Positions 23,827-31,921 of a stretch of 48,865 nt of DNA are shown here, piece after piece. Within the stretch, counting starts at the first letter, position 1. The number at the start of each line of letters is the position of its first letter. This stretch comes from an uncultured Ruminiclostridium sp. (GTDB lineage Bacteria > Bacillota > Clostridia > Oscillospirales > Ruminococcaceae), in assembly GCA_910588335.1 (NCBI GenBank), contig CAJUQV010000026.1, positions 1 through 48,865 of the forward strand. The letters run 5' to 3'. A program made the translations under genes and the position numbers. Under the pieces are notes generated by a model. It was not told the origin of the DNA, searched no databases, and was given only the letters and a program-made list of their open reading frames with translations.

Positions 23827-24689
23827 TTGTTTGAAAAATCGGTATAAACCGCATTACACAATTCCACAAACTGATTCATATCCAATTCCTCAGCCCGCGC
23901 GGTGGGACTTGCTCCCACGGATCTTAAAATATCCGAAAGTTTTTCTTTGGAGATTTTAAGATCCAAAGAGATTGGATTTACCATCTGTTTTCTCCTCTGA
24001 GAGAATGCGGCTTTTACTATGCGGAAAAAAAGCTTCTCATCCCGTACATGATGCCTCATTTTATCTGTAATATCAAGCCTTATTACCGATGAATCCACGT
24101 TGGGGCTTGGAGCGAAGCTGCCTCTCGATACTCCGAAAAGCTTCTTGGGAGTACTGTAATAATTCACCGCAACTGTCAAGGCTCCGCTTTCCCTGCTCCC
24201 CACTTTTGCACAGATACGGTCGGCAGCCTCTTTCTGCACCATAACGGTTACAGATCTTATCGGCAGCCTTTCCTCCAAAAGCCTCATTATAACGGGAGAT
24301 GTTATATAATAAGGCAGGTTGGCGCAGACTACTACCTCTTCGCCTTGGAATTTCTCCTCAAAAAGTTTTTTTAAGTTAATCTCGGTTATGTCCCCGAAAA
24401 TAATTTCAACATTGTGAAAATCGGAAAGAGTTTCCGCTAAAATCGGCTCTAATCCCCTATCTATCTCCACCGCTACGGTTTTTTTTGTTCTCAGTGCAAG
24501 CTCCTTTGTCAACACTCCTATACCCGTGCCTATTTCAAGAGCGCACACTTTTTCGCCGCAGCCTCCCATTTCCGCTATTTTGGGACATACCGAGGGATTT
24601 ATAAGAAAATTCTGACCCAATGATTTTGTGAATGAAAAGCCATGACGGAAAAACAAATCTTTTATAGTGCCTAAATCGGTAAGCTGCAT
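23820..24689 (-). CDS. rsmA: 16S rRNA dimethyladenosine transferase RsmA (KsgA)
   Basis: A 289-residue SAM methyltransferase that dimethylates two adjacent adenines near the 3' end of 16S rRNA during 30S maturation. It has LGQNFLINPSV near 24-34, SAM motif LEIGTGIGVLT, and catalytic NLPYYITSPVIM. The C-terminal domain carries SFAPSPNVDSSVIRL and AFSQRRKQMVN. NLPYY and the C-terminal features separate it from the Erm at 47723. AAAGGAT lies upstream. The last codons lie within a repeat element. Confidence 0.97.
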   Translation of the reverse strand: MQLTDLGTIKDLFFRHGFSFTKSLGQNFLINPSVCPKIAEMGGCGEKVCALEIGTGIGVLTKELALRTKKTVAVEIDRGLEPILAETLSDFHNVEIIFGDITEINLKKLFEEKFQGEEVVVCANLPYYITSPVIMRLLEERLPIRSVTVMVQKEAADRICAKVGSRESGALTVAVNYYSTPKKLFGVSRGSFAPSPNVDSSVIRLDITDKMRHHVRDEKLFFRIVKAAFSQRRKQMVNPISLDLKISKEKLSDILRSVGASPTARAEELDMNQFVELCNAVYTDFSNNP

Positions 24690-25149
24690 ATTTAAAAATA
24701 TCCTTTCCGTATAAAAATATCCGCATAAATATTGATAATTTTACAATGAGTTAATTTTTAGCTTTCTTTTGTTATTATATCACAAAAGGAGCGACCGCAG
24801 GGAGCGATTCCTTTAAAAAGGTAAAATGTTCTCAGACATTAAAATAAAATCTTCCTCTTTCCACAGTCTGAGGTTATTATACCACAAAAGGAGCGACCGC
24901 AGGTAGTGATTCCTTTAAAACAGTAAAATGTTCTCGGACATTAAAATAATTTCTTCCTCTTTTTGTTGTCTGAGGTTATTATATCACAATACAGCAGTAA
25001 TGTCCACCGATTTACTGCAATTCTTCTTTTTTAAAAGTTTAATCATTTCTTTTTTGGGGTTCAAAAAGGAAATATTTCAATAAACACATGTTTCCTTTGG
25101 GCGATCCACAAGCTATGTTATATTATACATTTTTTTAAATTTACAAAGT
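24690..25149. other. Gene-free region dominated by tandem repeats
   Basis: No gene is seen. It contains the 102-bp tandem array (separate entry) and AT-rich sequence up to the terminator at 25150. Confidence 0.6.
24771..24990. repeat. Tandem 102-bp repeat, family D
   Basis: Two full units and the start of a third, beginning GTTATTATATCACAAAAGGA at 24771, 24873 and 24975 (exact 102-base steps). Each holds GAGCGACCGCAGG, AAAATGTTCTC, and inverted CAGAC...GTCTGAG segments that can form a hairpin. Units differ by point changes. A 101-bp version lies at 40249-40383. Confidence 0.85.
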
Positions 25150-25195
25150 ATAGCAAAAACAGCCTCTGCATAGGCAGAAGCTGTTTTTGCTATTT
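25150..25195 (-). terminator. Terminator of the chemoreceptor gene
   Basis: AGCAAAAACAGCCTCTGC pairs with GCAGAAGCTGTTTTTGCT (one bulge or mismatch). It lies 55 bases after the MCP stop, with T-rich flanks in both directions. Confidence 0.75.
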
Positions 25196-25249
25196 ATTTT
25201 TCAAAAATGGAGAATCAATTTGAAAGTCTCAAGTTAAAGGAACTTTTAA

Positions 25250-27286
25250 TCAAACAAGTTCAATCTCCGATTCCTCGGTGCTTATTTCAAAACGGCCAAC
25301 CAGATTCTTAAGGAGTTGAGCCTGACTATTAAGCTCTTCCGAAGCCGCCGCGCTTTCTTCGGCGGTAGCGGAGTTGTTCTGTACAACGGAAGAAATCTGA
25401 TCAATGCCTATTGTTACCTGCTGAACAGAAGTAGCCTGCATATCGCTTGCTTCCGCAACCTTCGATACAATATCAATAACATCGTGGGAGGCTTCAAGTA
25501 CCTTTTCAAGAGTAGCGGCTGTTTCACCGGAAATTCTGATACCTTCCTGAACGGCATTGCTGGATTCTCCGATAAGTGAAGCAGTACTCTTAACAGCGTC
25601 CTGAGATTTGGCAGCAAGGTTTCTTACCTCTTCGGCTACTACCGCGAAGCCCTTGCCGGCTTCACCCGCCTTAGCCGCCTCAACAGCGGCGTTAAGAGCG
25701 AGAATATTGGTCTGGAAAGCGATATCTTCAATAGCTTTGATAATCTTTACGATGTTATCGGAAGCATTGCTTATTCTGCCCATTGTGTCCGTCATACTGT
25801 GCATCTGATTGTTAGCGTCCTGCAACAAACGAGCCGTTTCGTCAACACAATCCTTTGCCTTGATACAGTCGGAAAGGTTTTCATCGGTCTTGGAGGAAAT
25901 CTCGGTGATTGTGGCTGCAAGCTCTTGGATAGAGGAAGCCTGCTCCGTAGCTCCTTGAGAAAGACCCTGAGCGCCTGCTGAAACCTGATCGGAACCCGAA
26001 GATACCTGATCCGCAGCAACTTCAATCTTGCCCATGGCGCTGCTGAACTCTCTGTTTATCCTCTTTATCGCTGTAATAAGCTCGGAAAAATCACCCACAT
26101 AGGCGTTTGCGTTGGTTTCGGTATCAACATTAAGCTTACCTTCCGCCATGGCTGTAAGAATGCGCTCAATATCGCCTATCATTCGATTAAGATTCTTTAC
26201 AATGTCGATGGTGGACCTGGAGAGAACGCCCGTCTCGTCTTTTGCGTCCGTTTCATATGTAGGAGAAGAAAGGTCGCCCAAAGCAAGGGTTCTGATGCGG
26301 TCGCTGCATGCTTTTATAGGCTTTACAATCTGTCCGCTGACAAATATTGCTACGATTGTACCTACAATCACAAATACGATAACCATAATCAATGTAATGA
26401 TAATAGTGGTGATAAGGTTGCTCATAAAGTGTGACTTGGGAACCTCGGTAATAATTGACCAACCATTTGCATTGGAGTCAATGGGCGCATAAGCTATAAG
26501 CATCTGCTCATTATCCTGAGTACTGTAATACTCACTGTTCCCGCTTTCACCCTTAGAAGCTTCGGTGATAACTCTGCTGTAATCCGCGAGAGCACTGTTG
26601 GATTTAGCCTGTTCAATAACATTATACTGAGACTCAACCACACGGTTTTCGTTGGGATCCTCTGAATCCGAGGGATAAGCTACAATCGTACCTTCTTTGT
26701 TAATTACGTATCCTCTGCCGGATCCATCGATATTAAGATCCTTGACCATTTCGCTTAGCAAGGAAGGCTTAGCCTCAAAACGGACAACTCCAATTACATT
26801 TGATCCTACTTCACCGTTTTCCCAAAGGGGGGCTGAAAAAATCAATGTAAAACTATTGGTTGCAAGCGAAATAACAGGGTCGGCAATATAGCTTTCGCCC
26901 TGCATTGATCTTATAAAATATTCTCTGTCGCTGTAATTGTTGCCGTCAAAACGACCAACTCCGTTTGCGTCAAGAATATTTGCCGCTTCAAGACCCTGTC
27001 TTTGAGCAATACCGTCAATTATTTCTCTCTGACGTGCAAAATCATCAGGGAACCCGGCAGCGGTAAGATCAAATGTAGAACCTACAACCTCCGCAACATT
27101 CAAATAGGATTCAATCTGATTTTTCACTCTTTGTGAAGAATCGGTACATAAAGTTTTCATTTCCATAGTAGCGGAGTTCATATTGGTTTTATACGACATC
27201 ATTGCCGATACAACACCTATGGAAATTGCGGGAATTACCGATAATACAATAATCCATAAAAGAATCTTGGTTTTGATAGACTTCAT
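25250..27286 (-). CDS. Methyl-accepting chemotaxis protein with dCache sensor
   Basis: A 678-residue transmembrane chemoreceptor. TM1 is at about 8-30 (ILLWIIVLSVIPAISIGVVSAMM). A double-Cache sensor spans about 35-285 (FDGNNYSDREYFIRSMQGESYIADPV, GRGYVINKEGTIVAYP, LIAYAPIDSNANGWSI). TM2 is near 293-318, followed by HAMP. The signalling coiled coil has the conserved hairpin tip with AFQTNILALNAAVEAAKAGE and GKGFAVVAEEVRNLAAKS. The C-terminus lacks an obvious CheR pentapeptide. dCache domains usually bind amino acids or other small solutes. Translation start is unusual: the Shine-Dalgarno lies 30 bases upstream with hairpins between. Confidence 0.96.
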   Translation of the reverse strand: MKSIKTKILLWIIVLSVIPAISIGVVSAMMSYKTNMNSATMEMKTLCTDSSQRVKNQIESYLNVAEVVGSTFDLTAAGFPDDFARQREIIDGIAQRQGLEAANILDANGVGRFDGNNYSDREYFIRSMQGESYIADPVISLATNSFTLIFSAPLWENGEVGSNVIGVVRFEAKPSLLSEMVKDLNIDGSGRGYVINKEGTIVAYPSDSEDPNENRVVESQYNVIEQAKSNSALADYSRVITEASKGESGNSEYYSTQDNEQMLIAYAPIDSNANGWSIITEVPKSHFMSNLITTIIITLIMVIVFVIVGTIVAIFVSGQIVKPIKACSDRIRTLALGDLSSPTYETDAKDETGVLSRSTIDIVKNLNRMIGDIERILTAMAEGKLNVDTETNANAYVGDFSELITAIKRINREFSSAMGKIEVAADQVSSGSDQVSAGAQGLSQGATEQASSIQELAATITEISSKTDENLSDCIKAKDCVDETARLLQDANNQMHSMTDTMGRISNASDNIVKIIKAIEDIAFQTNILALNAAVEAAKAGEAGKGFAVVAEEVRNLAAKSQDAVKSTASLIGESSNAVQEGIRISGETAATLEKVLEASHDVIDIVSKVAEASDMQATSVQQVTIGIDQISSVVQNNSATAEESAAASEELNSQAQLLKNLVGRFEISTEESEIELV

Positions 27287-27322
27287 TACTTTGGTAATGC
27301 TTCATAAGAAGCATTTCTCCTT
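27284..27322 (-). promoter_or_regulatory. Start-region hairpins and distant ribosome site of the chemoreceptor
   Basis: AAGGAG (27317-27322) is 30 bases before the MCP ATG. Hairpin X, ATGCTTC-TTAT-GAAGCAT (27297-27314), lies between; folding it shortens the gap to about 12 bases. Hairpin Y, CATTAC-CAAA-GTAATG (27284-27299), traps the start codon itself and shares bases with X, so only one can form. From the same site a 38-codon out-of-frame ORF (ATG at 27303-27305, stop at 27189) runs across the MCP start. Confidence 0.55.
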
Positions 27323-27366
27323 TCAAAAATTCTTGAGCATCAAGTAAAAATCTACTTATAATAATC

Positions 27367-27395
27367 ATTATATCAATTTTTATCGACAATTTCAA
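27367..27395 (-). promoter_or_regulatory. Promoter of the chemoreceptor gene
   Basis: On the minus strand TTGAAA (27390-27395), a 17-base spacer and TATAAT (27367-27372). The leader would be about 75 bases. Confidence 0.85.
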
Positions 27396-27495
27396 GTAAA
27401 AAAACAAAATTAAGCATATTTATTAAAATTTAACATCTTTTTTTGTTACTTTTTTCATATATCATACAATTACAAATACTGTCAAAAATATAATC

Positions 27496-27533
27496 GCTGC
27501 CGGATGTCCCGCCTCTTAGGCGGCGGGTTCCAT
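27496..27533. repeat. Family E fragment
   Basis: CGCTGCCGGATGTCCC is the reverse of the right end of the element at 20725-20858 (GGGGGACATCCGGCAGCG). It is followed by the small hairpin CCCGCC-TCTTA-GGCGGCGGG. Confidence 0.5.
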
Positions 27534-27566
27534 TTCTCCGTTGTTTAAGCTTTGCTTTATTAAGAT

Positions 27567-28202
27567 TTACACTCTGATATGCTCGCAATAAAATACTGCT
27601 AGCCCCGTCCTATCTCTCAAATTCAGCTTAAGCAATATTCCGCTTATATAGTTTCTCACTGTTCCTTCGCTGAGATATAAACGACCAGCTATCTCCTTAT
27701 TGGAAAGCCCGCTCCCCACCATTTCAATAATCTCCATCTCCTTTTCCCCCAAATCATGGCTTCCGGGATCAAAATCACTTTCCTTTGGCATAAAAGCGGC
27801 TATTTTTTCGACAACATCGGAACAAAATACGGTTTTTCCTCTCAGCACCGCCTTAAGCGCGGGGATTATACCCTCGTAATCCTGTTTTAATATATATCCC
27901 TTCGATCCTATTTTAAGAGCCTCAACTATGTAATCATCATCGGAAAAGGTAGTAAGAAACAATATGCGCCCTTTGGGAAATTCATTCAGTATTTTTTTTG
28001 CCGCACTTATACCGCTCATCTCCCCCATTCGTATATCCATAAGAAGAACGTCCGGAGTAAAACGCCGGAAAAGTTCTATCGCCTCGCTCCCACTGTCGGC
28101 TATGCCTAAAACGTTTACCTCTCCGCTTGTCTCAAGTATTATCTTAAGAGATGATGTTACAACGGGATCGTCATCCGCTAAAAGAATATTTATTTTATTC
28201 AT
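27567..28202 (-). CDS. NarL/LuxR-family response regulator
   Basis: A 211-residue regulator. The receiver at 1-120 has acidic pair DDD near 11-13, phospho-acceptor in LLMDIRMGEMSG (about D56), and FLTTFSDDD and KIGSKGYILK. The C-terminal LuxR HTH at about 148-205 has EKEMEIIEMVGSGLSNKEIAGRLYLSEGTVRNYISGILLKLNLRDRTGLA. It starts 3 bases after the clostripain-like gene stop and lacks a clear ribosome site, so it is probably coupled to that gene. No cognate kinase is in the operon. Confidence 0.95.
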   Translation of the reverse strand: MNKINILLADDDPVVTSSLKIILETSGEVNVLGIADSGSEAIELFRRFTPDVLLMDIRMGEMSGISAAKKILNEFPKGRILFLTTFSDDDYIVEALKIGSKGYILKQDYEGIIPALKAVLRGKTVFCSDVVEKIAAFMPKESDFDPGSHDLGEKEMEIIEMVGSGLSNKEIAGRLYLSEGTVRNYISGILLKLNLRDRTGLAVFYCEHIRV

Positions 28203-28205
28203 AGA

Positions 28206-30515
28206 CTAATAGTAAAACAGTTCCACATTACCGATTTCATCGGTTTCAATTCCAAACATTACAAAATCCGTGTAAACGGCGTTTCCGTAGTAATCGTAAA
28301 TTTCAAACGAGTAATAGTAATCGCCATCATACAGATAATCATAATCTATCAGCAAATCGCCCTCGCACACATAAGCGGCGCCGTAAAAATCAAAAGCATA
28401 CTCCAATGTTTCCGCATCGTAAGCATAATAGCAAGGCTCGATCACATCTCCCGCCTTTAACTGATAAACGTCTCTCGACGCGCTTCCGCTTTCACTTATG
28501 CCGTCCCATACTCCCAAAACAGTGGTAACAGCAGCTCCTCCCGAATAGTCCTGCATTATTCTGAGATTTGTATATTCACCGTTAAGGTAAATCGGAGCCG
28601 TGTAAATGTTGTAAAAAGCGTCCTCTTCATAGGAGCTTTCTACCAGAAACGCACATATCGGCTGTCCGTCGGGGAGCGCAAACCACATACCGTCAAACAG
28701 ATCTTTGCACTCTCCGGTATCATAATCCAGATCAACGTAATCATCGGTTCCAAGATCCAGCATATATTCCCGATTATCCTCATCGTCCCAATAGCTGAGC
28801 ATTACGCTGCAATAAACGGTATCAAGATTATAGAGGCTTTCTTCCGTAAGGGTGAATCCGTAAATTCCGTCCTCATCAATGACAGGAGCGGAAGAAAATG
28901 AAATTGCGGTTTCGCCGCTGTCCTCGTTAAGGGAACTGTCGGTGCTTCCCTCCCAATAATCGAAATCGGAAATAACAAAATCGGAACCCGACCAGAAACC
29001 TGAATCTCCGCTTAACCAACGCTCGGTGCCGTAACCGTCTATGCTTCCGTTTTCATTGCTGCCAAAGGCACAGATATCCGAGATGCTTATATAATAAGGA
29101 CTGACACATATATCTTTGAAGCTTTCAAGCTCACGGCTGCCCTGCACGCTCAGGGGGTAATAAATATTGAGCCCGCCCGCCTTGTACGAACGTTCACCGT
29201 TTTGGGTATAATATACACAGTTCTCCAGAAGCTCGGCGGTCTTTTCTCCGTTTTCGGAAAGCCTAAGAGTTCCGTTGATAAAATCGGACAGATCCACCAT
29301 GTTGGTGTAACCTTCGCTGCGGTTGTTGCCGCCGAAATTAAGAGCGGACTTGGCGGCAATTATAACATCGGTAAGACCGTTTTCATCACATATGTGAGAA
29401 TATACGCCCTTACAGTGCTCATTAAACGCAATAAGAAACTCGTCAAGCTTAGACAAATCAATAACCGATAAAGTGGCTTCATCCGCCTCGCCGCTGCGTA
29501 CACAGCTTTCGTAGTATCCGCGGCAAATGCTTTCGCCTACCTCGCCGCCGTTTTCCGCCCCATTGTTAAGCGCGGTGGCAAAAGCGGTGTAATCCCATCC
29601 GTAACCGGACTCAAGATCCTGCGAAGCCACCATATAATTTCCATAAGTGGCAAGAATATTGGCAAACTCCACCGTTGCCATAAGACAAGCGTCGCTTCCT
29701 ATAAGCTCAAATGGCCGCGTCATGTTTTCGCCGACTGCGGAAAGCGCGGCGTCTATTTCTTTAAGGCTCAGAGAATCGTCATCATGAAGCTCGTCGAAGC
29801 ATACCCCGCTTATGCTGCCGCCGCCGTGATTCCAGAAATCCAAAACATTGTAGCGGGAGCCGTACTCGGACAAGCCCCAATTAAGAAAATCCGTCAATGT
29901 ATCCGGATCGCCCATATTGGTGGAATCACCGCTGTAAACTACCTCACAGCCTCCTCCGCTTATAAGCAGTCTTTGCTTTTTCCCGCTTACACACATATCG
30001 TTCCACCAATCCTCAGCACCGTCCGCTTCAACAACGAAGCGCAAATCGGAACAAAGCTCTGTTGCGGACTGCATTTCCATCAGATCGTCGGTGGCGGAGC
30101 CGTCAACGGATTCAAGATCGCTTCCGCACATATAGACAAATACGGTCCATATATCTTCTTCCGAGACGTTTCCGCCTTTTACGGCCATTCGGCTGATTTT
30201 CAGTTCGTTTCCGTCTTTAAGAGAAAGCATTGTCCCTCTTCCTTCCGGTATACCGTCGGAACCTAAAACAGACGATTCACCTCTGTTATCGGGAACAGCT
30301 GCGGAGGAAGAACCACCTGTACTATCCCATGTATCCGACGTCTCAACGCCGTCGGACGTATTACTTTCGGAAACAGAAGAAGTCTTAACGCCGCCTTCAT
30401 TACGCACCGTATCCGAAGCGGGTTCGCCGCAGCCGCATAAAGCAAAACTCAGCGCCGTAATTACCGCCCACAATTGAAGTGTTTTCGCAAAGGTTTTTAT
30501 TTTAAAATTTTTCAT
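28206..30515 (-). CDS. Clostripain-family (C11) cysteine peptidase lipoprotein
   Basis: A 769-residue surface lipoprotein. The signal peptide has lipobox LCGC (lipid-bearing Cys at about 28-30), followed by a Ser/Thr/Gly-rich linker to about 95. The C11 domain (about 115-450) begins WTVFVYMCGSDLES and has catalytic His in DFWNHGGGSISGV and Cys in GSDACLMATVEFANIL, with NGGSD-like substrate loop EDLESGYGWDYTAF. A further 300-residue Asp/Tyr-rich region (YDYDYLYDGDYYYSFEIYDYYGN) ends the protein. It is the middle gene of an operon with a CheW-like protein before it and NarL after. The link to signalling is unexplained. Confidence 0.9.
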   Translation of the reverse strand: MKNFKIKTFAKTLQLWAVITALSFALCGCGEPASDTVRNEGGVKTSSVSESNTSDGVETSDTWDSTGGSSSAAVPDNRGESSVLGSDGIPEGRGTMLSLKDGNELKISRMAVKGGNVSEEDIWTVFVYMCGSDLESVDGSATDDLMEMQSATELCSDLRFVVEADGAEDWWNDMCVSGKKQRLLISGGGCEVVYSGDSTNMGDPDTLTDFLNWGLSEYGSRYNVLDFWNHGGGSISGVCFDELHDDDSLSLKEIDAALSAVGENMTRPFELIGSDACLMATVEFANILATYGNYMVASQDLESGYGWDYTAFATALNNGAENGGEVGESICRGYYESCVRSGEADEATLSVIDLSKLDEFLIAFNEHCKGVYSHICDENGLTDVIIAAKSALNFGGNNRSEGYTNMVDLSDFINGTLRLSENGEKTAELLENCVYYTQNGERSYKAGGLNIYYPLSVQGSRELESFKDICVSPYYISISDICAFGSNENGSIDGYGTERWLSGDSGFWSGSDFVISDFDYWEGSTDSSLNEDSGETAISFSSAPVIDEDGIYGFTLTEESLYNLDTVYCSVMLSYWDDEDNREYMLDLGTDDYVDLDYDTGECKDLFDGMWFALPDGQPICAFLVESSYEEDAFYNIYTAPIYLNGEYTNLRIMQDYSGGAAVTTVLGVWDGISESGSASRDVYQLKAGDVIEPCYYAYDAETLEYAFDFYGAAYVCEGDLLIDYDYLYDGDYYYSFEIYDYYGNAVYTDFVMFGIETDEIGNVELFYY

Positions 30516-30532
30516 ATGTATCTGATCCTTAC

Positions 30533-31348
30533 TTATTTCCCGTTTCCGTTCTTTTCCGCAACGCTTTTATTGTAAACATGAACCATCTTTACAATCTCCT
30601 TGTCATCGGTAATAAGTATCTCGCCCTTTATTTTTTCATTGTGAGCGACGCCGCATATGTAACCCGACATATACAGGCATCGGTTGTCGTTTTTGTTTTC
30701 TATCATCTCAAGCTCGTCCACAGCTCTCACCTTGTCAACTACAAAACAGAGGCAAGCGTCAACGGAACCCGGCACGTCGCTTAAAAATATAAGCATTTTA
30801 TAAGAATTGTCGTTGATTTTCTCATGAGCGGAGGTTAAAGCCCGAATAAGCTTTTTTCCGCAGCTTTCGGCTTCACGAAGCTTTTCGGGTTCGGATCTTG
30901 CTTCGGATATTTTAATCAAAAGTTCGCTTTCAAGTGACTGTATCTCGGAGATAAGCTCCGACACCTCGCTTCTGTCGCTTACGAAAGCCTTATCAAACTT
31001 GTCGCCGAAAAACGCTTCGGTATCGGAAACGCCGAATTCCTCTTTTGCCTTCAGGCATCGGGTTATCTCCTTAACAAATTCCGTCGCGCCTTCCAGCTTG
31101 TGAGCAAGCATTTTTGACGCATTTAAGGTCTGCTCCTTATTGTCGCTTATATTTAAAAGCCTTTTAAGTTCAAGAACCGGAACAACATTGCTTCTTACAC
31201 TTGTAACTCCCAAAAACTCCGGAGGGGCATTGGGAACAAAAGTCAAAGAGGGCATTTGCGCTATGCCGGTCACTCTTTCGGTGCTGATGGCGTATAACTG
31301 CTGTTTAAGCTCAAATATTATCCACGGCAAGCTGTTTGTAGGTTCCAT
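30533..31348 (-). CDS. CheW-like protein split by a helical insertion
   Basis: A 271-residue protein. The start is at MEPTNSLPW, where GGAAGGAG lies 9 bases upstream; an earlier ATG lacks a site. Residues 1-67 give the first half of a CheW fold (WIIFELKQQLYAISTERVTGI, PPEFLGVTSVRSNVVPVLELKRLL). Residues about 70-185 are helical (HKLEGATEFVKEITRCL, AFFGDKFDKAF, SEVSELISEIQSLESELL) and recall a CZB four-helix domain with altered zinc ligands. The second CheW half follows (MLIFLSDVPGS, CFVVDKVRAV, GYICGVAHNEK). It probably couples receptors to CheA. It is first in the operon with the C11 lipoprotein and NarL regulator. Confidence 0.8.
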   Translation of the reverse strand: MEPTNSLPWIIFELKQQLYAISTERVTGIAQMPSLTFVPNAPPEFLGVTSVRSNVVPVLELKRLLNISDNKEQTLNASKMLAHKLEGATEFVKEITRCLKAKEEFGVSDTEAFFGDKFDKAFVSDRSEVSELISEIQSLESELLIKISEARSEPEKLREAESCGKKLIRALTSAHEKINDNSYKMLIFLSDVPGSVDACLCFVVDKVRAVDELEMIENKNDNRCLYMSGYICGVAHNEKIKGEILITDDKEIVKMVHVYNKSVAEKNGNGK

Positions 31349-31433
31349 AAAATAAAGCTCCTTCCAGAATTTCAAAAAATGCTCCGCCCGATCGGAATGT
31401 TCTGATGGGGCAATAAACCATTTAGAACCTGTT

Positions 31434-31580
31434 TTCACAAGACTTGTGCGTGGATTTTCAAGTAAATTTTACAGAGGACAAGGCGGAAAAACACAGGAAT
31501 ACTTGATGTATTTCAAGGATTTCCAACGCAGTCATCGGCAAAATTTGCCGAAAAAATGCGTGCAACATCTTGTGAGGACA
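31434..31580. repeat. MITE-like element, family A diverged copy
   Basis: The ends are inverted: TCACAAGACTTGTGCG at the left against TCACAAGATGTTGCACGC read inward from the right. The interior shares AGGAATACTTGATGTATTTC and GCAAAATTTGCCGAAAA with the neighbouring copy at 31586. Confidence 0.65.
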
Positions 31581-31585
31581 GATTC

Positions 31586-31751
31586 TTAGAACATGTTCCA
31601 ATAGGAGTGGTGTGCGGATTTTCGAATGAAATTTTTCGCAATCAAGGAAGAAAAGCGCAGGAATACTTGATGTACTTCAAGCTTTTCTGACGAAGAGTGC
31701 GGAAAATTTCGCCGAAAAGACGTGCGCCAGTCTTATTGGAATATGTTCTTA
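31586..31751. repeat. MITE-like element, family A copy in reverse orientation
   Basis: TTAGAACATGTTCCAATAGGA at the left faces TCTTATTGGAATATGTTCTTA at the right. The subterminal GGTGTGCGGATTTTCGA and CGCCGAAAAGACGTGCGCC match, in reverse, the ends of the copies at 4116 and 47476. Confidence 0.8.
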
Positions 31752-31755
31752 TATA

Positions 31756-31784
31756 AGTATAGCATATTTCAGCTTGTTTTTCAA
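31756..31784 (-). promoter_or_regulatory. Promoter of the CheW-like/C11/NarL operon
   Basis: On the minus strand TTGAAA (31779-31784), a 17-base spacer and TATACT (31756-31761). It sits just outside the MITE pair. Confidence 0.75.
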
Positions 31785-31825
31785 CCGGATTTGGCGTTTT
31801 TATTAAATGATTTTTTTATTTTCTA

Positions 31826-31854
31826 TTGAAGTTAATCAAATTTTGTGTTACAAT
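31826..31854 (+). promoter_or_regulatory. Promoter of the isomerase-like gene
   Basis: TTGAAG at 31826-31831, a 17-base spacer and TACAAT at 31849-31854. Confidence 0.75.
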
Positions 31855-31921
31855 TAAAGCAGCGGTAAAAATTTATCGGAGCCGCGTCAATTAAAAAAGT
31901 CCAAGAAAGGAAAAAAAGAGT

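Larger units (their letters stand above)
31349..31755 (-). other. Long leader of the CheW-like operon carrying two MITEs
   Basis: No gene is seen. Between the promoter at 31756 and the start codon lie about 400 bases, of which some 320 are two adjacent MITE-like elements (separate entries). Confidence 0.6.

Noticed and set aside
24771..24990. CRISPR array
   Set aside because: The repeated unit is 102 bp, continuous and variable along its length, with no short identical direct repeats separated by unique spacers, and no cas genes are present.
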